Source of the DNA: Flavobacterium tegetincola DSM 22377
GTDB lineage: Bacteria > Bacteroidota > Bacteroidia > Flavobacteriales > Flavobacteriaceae
Length of the DNA stretch: 64,000 bases
Assembly: GCF_000425485.1 (NCBI RefSeq)
Contig: NZ_AUDN01000007.1
Coordinates: 1 to 64,000, forward strand
Reading direction: 5' to 3'
In this document: piece after piece, positions 57,763 through 64,000 of the stretch
Numbering within the stretch: the first letter of the stretch is position 1
Layout of the letters: every line of letters begins with the position of its first letter
The notes under the pieces: model-generated
The model's database searches: none
Told to the model about the DNA's origin: nothing
The model's input: only the letters and a program-made list of their open reading frames with translations
Made by a program: the position numbers and the translations under genes

Positions 57763-57792
57763 ATATCTACAATTATAGATTATGATAGATAT
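57763..57792. promoter_or_regulatory. Candidate Lrp operator
   Basis: ATATCTA (57763-57769) and TAGATAT (57786-57792) are inverted with a 16-base spacer, and a nearer TAGAT (57776-57780) pairs with the same arm. They lie between the divergent PLP-enzyme and lrp genes. Confidence 0.35.
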
Positions 57793-57842
57793 TTAGACAA
57801 GACAATGGATTTATTTGCTATTTTTACTGAAAATTATTTATT

Positions 57843-58301
57843 ATGACATTTGATGCAATTGACACCAAACTTTTAAAATATTTGCAAACGGATGCTAAAC
57901 AAACTACTAAACAACTTTCGACAAAATTAAATCTATCGGTTACTGCTGTTTATGAACGTATTAAAAAGTTGGAACGGGAAGGAGTGATTGAAAAGCATGT
58001 TGTTTTATTGAATAGAAATAAGATTCAAAAATCATTTGTAGTGTTTTGTCATTTAAAATTAATGCAACATACTAAAGAATTCATTGCCGACTTTGAAAAA
58101 GATGTGGTCAAGCTGAATGAAGTATTGGAATGTTTTCACGTAAGTGGCGATTATGATTATATCTTGAAAATTTGCGTTGCAAATATGGAAGAGTACCGCG
58201 AATTTATGGTGACAAAATTGACTACTTTGCAACATATAGGAAGCACACATTCTACCTTTATGATTGGTGAAGTAAAAAACACAACGGTTTATACGCTTTA
58301 A
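57843..58301 (+). CDS. Lrp/AsnC-family transcriptional regulator
   Basis: 152 residues. N-terminal HTH: AIDTKLLKYLQTDAKQTTKQ, LSTKLNLSVTAVYERIKKLE, REGVIEKHVVLLN; C-terminal RAM ligand domain: NEVLECFHVSGDYDYILKIC, VANMEEYREFMVTKLTTL. Standard size. Binds DNA as dimers or octamers and senses amino acids. Divergent from the Cys/Met PLP enzyme gene with 161 bases between, so local control of that gene is likely. Confidence 0.92.
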   Translation: MTFDAIDTKLLKYLQTDAKQTTKQLSTKLNLSVTAVYERIKKLEREGVIEKHVVLLNRNKIQKSFVVFCHLKLMQHTKEFIADFEKDVVKLNEVLECFHVSGDYDYILKICVANMEEYREFMVTKLTTLQHIGSTHSTFMIGEVKNTTVYTL

Positions 58302-58379
58302 GTGAGTTGAAACACCTCTTAAATAAAAAAACTTCCGTAAATTTGTTGGGAAAAATTTAAACACACAAAAAAATATATC

Positions 58380-59783
58380 ATGAGTTCATTTGACGTAGTC
58401 ATTATTGGTTCAGGTCCTGGAGGTTATGTTGCAGCGATTCGTTGTGCACAATTGGGAATGAAAACTGCAATTATTGAAAAATATTCTTCACTTGGAGGAA
58501 CTTGTTTAAATGTAGGATGTATTCCTTCTAAAGCAATGTTGGCTTCTTCACACCATTATGCTGAAATGAAACATTTTGCAGATCATGGAATTGAAGTGAC
58601 TGGCGAAGTTAAAGTGAATCTTCAAAAAATGATCGATAGAAAACAAGCCGTTGTAGACCAAACAAGCGGTGGAGTTAAATATTTAATGGACAAAAACAAA
58701 GTGACCGTTTTTGAAGGAACAGGTTCTTTTGAAGATGCAACACATGTTAAGATTGATAAAAATGATGGTTCTTCAGAAGTTATTGAAGGAAAAAACATCA
58801 TCATTGCTACAGGTTCTAAACCGGCAAATTTACCTTTCATTACTTTAGATAAAGAAAGAGTAATGACTTCTACGGAAGCGTTAAAATTACCAGAAGTTCC
58901 TAGACACCTTATCGTTATTGGTGGTGGAGTTATCGGTATTGAATTAGGTCAAGTCTATTTACGTTTGGGAGCTCAAGTTTCTGTTGTAGAATATTTAGAC
59001 CGAATTATTCCAGGAATGGACAGTTCATTATCAAAAGAATTGACAAAAGTATTAAAGAAACAAGGAATGAAATTCTATGTTTCTCACAAGGTACAATCTG
59101 TTGAAAGAGACGGAGATGTTGTTACTGTGAAAGCTGAAAATGCTAAAGGAGAAACAATTTCTTTAGAAGGTGATTATGCTTTAGTTTCTGTGGGAAGAAA
59201 ACCATTTACAAATGGTTTGAATGCAGATAAAGCAGGCGTGAAAATAACAGACAGAGGAATGGTAGAAGTAAACGACCATTTACAAACCAATGTTTCAAAT
59301 ATTTATGCAATTGGTGATGTTGTTCGTGGAGCGATGTTGGCTCATAAAGCAGAAGAAGAAGGTACAATGGTTGCTGAAATAATTGCAGGTCAAAAACCAC
59401 ATATTGATTACAATTTGATTCCAGGTGTAGTATATACATGGCCTGAAGTTGCCGCTGTTGGAAAAACAGAAGAGCAATTGAAAGAGGCTGGAGTAGATTA
59501 CAAAGCTGGAAGTTTTCCTTTCAAAGCATTAGGAAGAGCGAGAGCTGGAGGAGATTTAGACGGATTTGTGAAAATCCTTGCTGATAAAAAAACAGATGAG
59601 GTTTTAGGTGTTCACATGATTGGTGCTCGTTGTGCAGATTTAATTGCAGAAGCGGTTGTAGCAATGGAATTCAAAGCTTCAGCGGAAGATATTTCTAGAA
59701 TGAGTCATGCACATCCAACATTTGCAGAAGCAATTAAAGAAGCAGCTTTAGCAGCTACAGATAATAGAGCGTTACACGTTTAG
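58380..59783 (+). CDS. lpdA: Dihydrolipoyl dehydrogenase
   Basis: 467 residues. FAD motif IIGSGPGGYVAAIRCAQLGM, redox pair Cys42/Cys47 in GGTCLNVGCIPSK, NAD motif IVIGGGVIGIELGQVYLRLG, and the C-terminal catalytic His-Glu in HAHPTFAEAIKEAAL. It regenerates lipoamide in the 2-oxoacid dehydrogenase and glycine-cleavage complexes. A TAAATTTG -7 box (58338-58345) lies 34 bases upstream of the start. Single gene. Confidence 0.95.
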   Translation: MSSFDVVIIGSGPGGYVAAIRCAQLGMKTAIIEKYSSLGGTCLNVGCIPSKAMLASSHHYAEMKHFADHGIEVTGEVKVNLQKMIDRKQAVVDQTSGGVKYLMDKNKVTVFEGTGSFEDATHVKIDKNDGSSEVIEGKNIIIATGSKPANLPFITLDKERVMTSTEALKLPEVPRHLIVIGGGVIGIELGQVYLRLGAQVSVVEYLDRIIPGMDSSLSKELTKVLKKQGMKFYVSHKVQSVERDGDVVTVKAENAKGETISLEGDYALVSVGRKPFTNGLNADKAGVKITDRGMVEVNDHLQTNVSNIYAIGDVVRGAMLAHKAEEEGTMVAEIIAGQKPHIDYNLIPGVVYTWPEVAAVGKTEEQLKEAGVDYKAGSFPFKALGRARAGGDLDGFVKILADKKTDEVLGVHMIGARCADLIAEAVVAMEFKASAEDISRMSHAHPTFAEAIKEAALAATDNRALHV

Positions 59784-59808
59784 TCGAGTATAGTTTAATA
59801 ATTTAAAT

Positions 59809-59840
59809 CCCAAATTCCAGTTTTATAATTGGAATTTGGG
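59809..59840. terminator. Bidirectional terminator after lpdA
   Basis: CCCAAATTCCA (59809-59819) pairs with TGGAATTTGGG (59830-59840); a T run follows on the plus strand. It also serves the convergent DUF4349 gene. Confidence 0.8.
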
Positions 59841-59853
59841 GTTTTTTATTTAC

Positions 59854-60756
59854 TTATTCTTTTTTACTTTTCAATTTTTTGTAGCCAAAATAACCTAGAA
59901 ATCCGAAAAGTAACAGCGGCCAGATTAAAACAATAAATGAAATTATATTCTCAAGCATAAACCAACCGGTTTTTAAACTATCTAAAAGTTGTAAACCGAT
60001 ATTAGGTCTGTAGGAATTTATGCTTTTTTCATTTGCAACCATTTCTTGATTAGTACTTTCATCTTGATAAATATTTAAAGTAATTGTACTAAAATTGACT
60101 TGGTCATTTAGTGAAAGATTTTGAATTTTAGAAGCATCTTTTTGCTCCTTTTTGTTATCCAATTTTTCTTCTGCATCGGTCAGGTCATTCAACTTTTTAC
60201 CTTTAGAATCAATTGCATTTTCCAAACGTTTCTCTGAAGAAGTACTTCTTTTTTGCATCATTTCATTTGATAACATTTGCAATGAAACATCGTCAGCTTT
60301 TATAACTCTATGATTTAGGAAGTGAATTTGTTTTGCAATGGTTTTAAGAACGGTGTCTAAACTAGTATTTGGAACTCGAATTGTGATGTTATTTTCTACT
60401 ATATATTTAGTAGTTATTAAAGTACTGTCTGGACTGATTTTAGTCCTTTCTTCATTTGAAATAGTGCTTTCTAAGTCGGTAAAAGTGACAAAACCTCCAA
60501 ATTTAGTGGTAGCGTCTTCAATTGCGTATGTAGATTTCGCGACGTTTTTTACGCTAAATTTTACGTCTGCAGTTCGTATAAATTTTCTAGTACTATTAGT
60601 ATTCACGGCGGCTGCGGATGAAGAGATAAGTGCTGAATTTTCGGATTTATCGTCCATCACTTCAGTTGTGGATTCTTCTGTCTCTGAATTTTGTTTGCAA
60701 CTAAAAAAAATTGTAGCAAATAGCGCTAAAAATAGAAATTTTAAGGAATGTCTCAT
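59854..60756 (-). CDS. DUF4349-domain lipoprotein
   Basis: 300 residues with a lipobox (MRHSLKFLFLALFATIFFSC, Cys20). The conserved DUF4349 part reads RKFIRTADVKFSVKNVAKST, KFGGFVTFTDLEST, then coiled-coil (SSEKRLENAIDSKGKKLNDL, TDAEEKLDNKKEQ) and IRVPNTSLDTVLKTIAK, ending in one membrane helix and a KKLKSKKE tail. DUF4349 proteins are putative envelope or mechanosensing proteins; no proven function. Convergent with lpdA. Confidence 0.82.
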   Translation of the reverse strand: MRHSLKFLFLALFATIFFSCKQNSETEESTTEVMDDKSENSALISSSAAAVNTNSTRKFIRTADVKFSVKNVAKSTYAIEDATTKFGGFVTFTDLESTISNEERTKISPDSTLITTKYIVENNITIRVPNTSLDTVLKTIAKQIHFLNHRVIKADDVSLQMLSNEMMQKRSTSSEKRLENAIDSKGKKLNDLTDAEEKLDNKKEQKDASKIQNLSLNDQVNFSTITLNIYQDESTNQEMVANEKSINSYRPNIGLQLLDSLKTGWFMLENIISFIVLIWPLLLFGFLGYFGYKKLKSKKE

Positions 60757-60819
60757 AGTTAATAGTTTTTTAATTAAATTTGGTTAATATTATGATTTGG
60801 ATTTCTATTGGTCTGATAA

Positions 60820-61086
60820 TTAATGTTTACGAAAAGGTTTTTTTATCTGTTTTGAACAATGGATAATCATGCCAAATTTAGATTTTGAGGTAAATTTGTC
60901 CAATATTTGATTGAGTGCTTTAATCTTTTTTAATGTATTGTAATAGAGAACTCGATGATTTTGAAATAGAATTTTAATTGTAAATGGATTACTGTAAACC
61001 ATAATGATGATTTCACAAACTAAAAGGGTCACTTCACAATGATTAACATTTGAATTGAATATTGATTTGTAATTTAGACAAATCAA
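60820..61086 (-). other. Gene-poor stretch with a weak coding candidate
   Basis: 60757-61253 holds no clear gene. A minus-strand frame (60820-61086) starting at a TTG, not ATG, contains SNPFTIKILFQNHRVLYYNT then LKKIKALNQIL, which could be the remnant of a LytTR-like DNA-binding domain, but the composition is weak. I would not annotate it as a gene. No repeats or RNA structures were seen. Confidence 0.2.
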
Positions 61087-61253
61087 AAATTATATGTAGA
61101 GGAGTTAGCAATTATAGAAATTAAGATAAGTCATTTGCCGTATGGATTGACTTTCGTTTACTATTTACATTTGATTATAGTGCGGAAAGTTGACTAATGA
61201 AGAAAATTAATCGATAATTTGAAATCTAAAATAGTTCTTAAAATGTAGAAAAT

Positions 61254-61721
61254 ATGATTAAACTATTATACACAGGAAAAAATCATAAAGTTGAAAATAC
61301 CGTCAAAAAGGCAAATGAGATTTTGCAAAATGCAGCCTTTTACGATAAGATTGCTTCATTACCTCAAATGTCAAATACAGATATGAGTTCAAGGGCGATT
61401 GCTGCAATTCTTAAGGAAAATAATCAAGAAATTTGTGTTCAAAGTTTTTGGAATCCATTTAGTAAATCTACAAAAGTAGTAGAACCGTGTTCATTTAAAG
61501 TAAATACGTACAATTTTTGTGGAACTACTTCTTTTGCTGTAAACACAATTATCAATGACACTTTGCTGTCACTTGCCTTAAAATGTGACGCCTTACATTT
61601 TGAACCCACAGTTATAAATGAAGAAGATTATGAAAATGTTTTTCCTTGCCGCATTGCCGCAGTAGCTGAAATCTTGACACGGAAGAATAAAATGTCTCGT
61701 TTAAAGCTAGAATACAAGTAG
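61254..61721 (+). CDS. Unrecognised 155-residue protein
   Basis: 155 residues, no signal peptide or membrane segment. Five cysteines at scattered positions (in EICVQ, EPCSF, NFCGT, LKCDA, FPCRI). The layout YDKIASLPQM, then FAVNTIINDTLLSLALKCDA and YENVFPCRIAAVAEIL recalls small phage- or flavobacterial metallopeptidase-like proteins where VNT-IHE-H would sit, but the HExxH is absent (INDTL), so it would be an inactive relative; this is a weak inference. A terminator follows at 61841. Function unknown. Confidence 0.6.
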   Translation: MIKLLYTGKNHKVENTVKKANEILQNAAFYDKIASLPQMSNTDMSSRAIAAILKENNQEICVQSFWNPFSKSTKVVEPCSFKVNTYNFCGTTSFAVNTIINDTLLSLALKCDALHFEPTVINEEDYENVFPCRIAAVAEILTRKNKMSRLKLEYK

Positions 61722-61840
61722 ATTGTTACAGTGTAGTTTTACAATGTATTATTGGAAAAAAGTAATAATTTTGAATTAAAATATAGTATTTTTGAACAGG
61801 AGTAAAATTATCGACTCCCATTGCATATAACTATTTTAGT

Positions 61841-61875
61841 AAATCGCTTTGTCAATCAATGTACAAAAGCGATTT
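61841..61875 (+). terminator. Terminator between the unknown gene and the hybrid kinase
   Basis: AAATCGCTTT (61841-61850) and AAAGCGATTT (61866-61875) pair around a 15-base loop; T residues follow. The unit is 120 bases downstream of the gene, and a TATTTTTG box (61787-61794) lies in between, so a short leader or small RNA is possible. Confidence 0.6.
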
Positions 61876-61960
61876 TTTATTTGAATGTAGTAAAAATATG
61901 TAATTGAATGAAAGCTGTTTAGTTTTCAACGGTTCCCAATAATTGCTGTAAATTTTTAGT

Positions 61961-63520
61961 ATGATACTTATTGTAGATGACATAGATGCCAATTTAATTG
62001 CTTTAAAGAAAACACTTGAAGTACATGGATTGAGCGTTGAAGTGGCCAATTCAGGTGAAGAGGCTTTAAAGAAAATTCTCAAAACATATTATTCATTAAT
62101 TATTCTAGACGTTCAAATGCCGGGTATGGACGGTTTTGAAGTAGCTGAAATATTGGCGCAAAGCAACCGAACAAAAGACATTCCTGTGCTATTTCTATCT
62201 GCAATTAGTAAAGAGAAAAAATATATTTCTCGTGGTTATGCTTCAGGAGCGGTAGATTACATCACAAAACCTGTTGATCCTGATTTATTGATTTTAAAAG
62301 TGAAGTCTTTTTTGAAAATTTCGGAACAGCAACGCGATTTAAAGCGAATTCAAGAAATGCTATCCACTGAGATTGAAATCAGAAAAGCAGCTCAGGACAA
62401 ATTGTCGTCAGAAATGCAACAGTTGCAATTTGTATTAGAATCCTTACCACAAATGGCTTTTGTACTTTCACAAGAGGGTACTTTAGAATATGTTAATCAA
62501 CAGTGGTTTGACTACTCGAATGATAAAATGACCTTTCCAAAAAGACACCCGGATGATGAAAAGATTTGGGACAAGTGGAAGGCGAGTTTAAAAAAGGGAA
62601 AACAATTTACTTCAGAAATAAGATTGCAGGAATTAAAATCCAGTAATTTCTGCTACTTTATGATGAAAGTGGCTCCAATCCAATCAGCAGGAATAATTAC
62701 TAAGTGGGTGGGTACTTTTACAGATATTCATCAGCAGAAAACAGCAAATGAACAGTTGGAGAGTTTAGTTCAGGAACGCACTAAAGAAATGATTTTAAAG
62801 AATGAAGATTTAGAATTTAGCAATACAGAATTACAGCAGTTTGCTTGGGTTGTTTCACATGATTTGAAAGAGCCCATTCGTAAAATCGAGATGATTGTAA
62901 AAATGGTCAAAGACCGTTTTATTGAAAAAGACAGTCCGGCTGTAGATTATATTGATCGTGCAGAAAACTCAGCTCGACGGATGCGACTTTTAATAGATGA
63001 TTTATTGGTTTATTCACGCTTGTCTGCTGCAGTTAGTTTAGAAGAAACAGACCTAAATATGGTTATGAAGGAAGTGTTGGATGATTTAGATTCGGAAGTA
63101 CACCCAAAGCAACCTACGATAACGATTTCAAAACTTCCGATAATTCCAGGAATACCAAGTCAATTGCGTCAAGTTTTTCAAAACCTAATTGGTAACGCGC
63201 TTAAATTTACCAAGCCTGGAATTCCTCCAATTATCTCTGTTACCTGGACTCAAGTTGCTGACAAATCAATTGATAGTCCGGAAGATCAAAAAGGTAAATT
63301 TTGTAAAATTATAGTTAAAGATAATGGGATTGGTTTTGACGAAAGTCTATTACACAAAATCTTTATCATTTTTCAAAGTTTAAATAACCGCAAACTTTAC
63401 GAAGGTACAGGAATAGGCCTTGCTATTGCAAAAAAAATTATAGAAAAACACAACGGGATTATTACTGCAAAAAGCAAAGTGGACGAGGGTGCTAGCTTCA
63501 TTGTAATTTTACCTTTATAA
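61961..63520 (+). CDS. Response-regulator/histidine-kinase hybrid
   Basis: 519 residues. Order: receiver domain (ILIVDDIDANLIALKK, phospho-acceptor Asp50 in IILDVQMPGMDGFEV, and Lys in DYITKPVDPD), a coiled linker, a PAS domain (MQQLQFVLESLPQMAFVLSQ), HisKA with His300 in FAWVVSHDLKEPIRKIEMI, and HATPase_c with NLIGNALKFTKPG, DNGIGFDESLLHKIF and GTGIGLAIAKKIIEKHNG. The receiver at the N-terminus is less common than at the C-terminus. No membrane segment, so a cytoplasmic signal integrator. The next gene is another kinase, so the two may act together. Confidence 0.93.
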   Translation: MILIVDDIDANLIALKKTLEVHGLSVEVANSGEEALKKILKTYYSLIILDVQMPGMDGFEVAEILAQSNRTKDIPVLFLSAISKEKKYISRGYASGAVDYITKPVDPDLLILKVKSFLKISEQQRDLKRIQEMLSTEIEIRKAAQDKLSSEMQQLQFVLESLPQMAFVLSQEGTLEYVNQQWFDYSNDKMTFPKRHPDDEKIWDKWKASLKKGKQFTSEIRLQELKSSNFCYFMMKVAPIQSAGIITKWVGTFTDIHQQKTANEQLESLVQERTKEMILKNEDLEFSNTELQQFAWVVSHDLKEPIRKIEMIVKMVKDRFIEKDSPAVDYIDRAENSARRMRLLIDDLLVYSRLSAAVSLEETDLNMVMKEVLDDLDSEVHPKQPTITISKLPIIPGIPSQLRQVFQNLIGNALKFTKPGIPPIISVTWTQVADKSIDSPEDQKGKFCKIIVKDNGIGFDESLLHKIFIIFQSLNNRKLYEGTGIGLAIAKKIIEKHNGIITAKSKVDEGASFIVILPL

Positions 63521-63539
63521 TATTGTATTCAAGATTGAT

Positions 63540-64000
63540 ATGGAAAGTAATTTTAGAAGAAATTTAATTATAAGCTCGGCTATTTCAGTGGTAATATTAG
63601 TGATTAGTTCCACTGCGTCATTTTTTAGTATCAATAGTTTGCTAGAAAGTAACAAAGCTGTTAATCACAGTCAGCAAATTATTTATAACTTGAATAATTC
63701 GCAGCGTATTATTTTAGATGCACAGTCTGGAGTCAGAGGCTTTTTGGTCACAGGAAATGATAATTTTCTAAGTCGGTACTTGCAAAGTAAAATGGAGCTG
63801 GATGAAACGATAAAATCGCTCGAAAGTTTAACGGATGGAAATAAAGAGCAGGAAATTCGAATTAGAGCGATTAAGACGGAGCATCAAAAATTTTATAATT
63901 ATTTAAAAGAAAAAGTGTATCTCAAACGTCAGGGACTGGCAATTGGGTCTGAAGATCTTAATCAAGGTAAAGAGATAATGGATACTTTACGTTCTCTTTA
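63540..64000 (+). CDS. CHASE3-domain sensor kinase (5' part, runs off window)
   Basis: 153 complete codons are visible, then the window ends. A membrane helix (NLIISSAISVVILVISSTAS) is followed by the periplasmic CHASE3 domain: NLNNSQRIILDAQSGVRGFL, VTGNDNFLSRYLQSKMELDE and IRIRAIKTEHQKFYNYLKEK. CHASE3 sits in histidine kinases and diguanylate cyclases, so the truncated remainder is probably a kinase core. It starts 19 bases after the hybrid kinase stop, so the two form an operon. Confidence 0.85.
   Translation, partial: MESNFRRNLIISSAISVVILVISSTASFFSINSLLESNKAVNHSQQIIYNLNNSQRIILDAQSGVRGFLVTGNDNFLSRYLQSKMELDETIKSLESLTDGNKEQEIRIRAIKTEHQKFYNYLKEKVYLKRQGLAIGSEDLNQGKEIMDTLRSL

Noticed and set aside
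60820..61086. 88-codon minus-strand frame with faint LytTR resemblance
   Set aside because: It starts at TTG, has weak composition, and the domain match is only suggestive.

Overview
The window reads as chromosome of a flavobacterium-like member of the Bacteroidetes. The DNA is AT-rich, promoters show TAnnTTTG -7 boxes, exported proteins start with short MKK-type signal peptides or late lipoboxes, and the housekeeping genes (parE/parC, ftsK-lolA-lptF/G-ribB, katG-prx-trx, lpdA, glyA, fahA) look like those of Flavobacteriaceae. These identifications come from reading motifs; no database search was run.

Positions 1-9436 are an accessory island. It begins inside a tyrosine recombinase on the minus strand whose start is separated from its body by an extra base in an A8 run. 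A compact plus-strand cassette follows (486-4118): two paralogous secreted proteins with a Cys/His transglutaminase-like motif, a secreted mini-RHS protein with a variable C-terminal domain, and an overlapping 51-residue membrane protein that could be its immunity partner. From 4119 to 5409 lie an IS1595-type transposase remnant, nested palindromic repeats, a long imperfect palindrome and an amber-interrupted small gene. An amber-interrupted XRE regulator, an intact AbiE toxin-antitoxin pair with a clear operator, a broken small gene, a 46-residue basic protein and a tyrosine integrase complete the island. Its right border is a minus-strand tRNA-Ser(UGA) at 9437-9521, the presumed integration target.

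From 9665 to 25839 almost everything is on the minus strand and housekeeping: tpx-dgkA-ftsK-lolA-lptF/G-ribB as one run, terC, topoisomerase IV parE and parC with a DUF1016/YhcG nuclease-like gene between them, then envelope proteins. aroC and a dicarboxylate/amino-acid symporter overlap on the plus strand, followed by a decayed DUF4476 gene and small orphan genes. uvrA, an ECF sigma factor with a 47-residue companion, nth, bcp, a lipoprotein, fahA, glyA, miaE, a GNAT acetyltransferase and a pentapeptide-repeat protein follow. A VWA protein and a MoxR-like ATPase form a pair, and an LpxR-like gene next to them carries one nonsense codon.

The right third holds a thioredoxin/DUF2892 pair, a second ECF sigma factor with a membrane partner, and an oxidative-stress block (small protein, thioredoxin, peroxiredoxin, katG). 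prx and katG share a nearly identical ATAG-N7-CTAT box, which suggests OxyR control. Then come nhaC, an L,D-transpeptidase lipoprotein, a Cys/Met-metabolism PLP enzyme divergent from an Lrp regulator, lpdA, a DUF4349 lipoprotein, an unrecognised 155-residue protein, a response-regulator/histidine-kinase hybrid, and the start of a CHASE3 sensor kinase cut by the window end.

The most notable signals are the mini-RHS cassette, the long palindrome at 4726-4871, the shared peroxide operators, and at least four genes that read coherently through a single in-frame stop codon.
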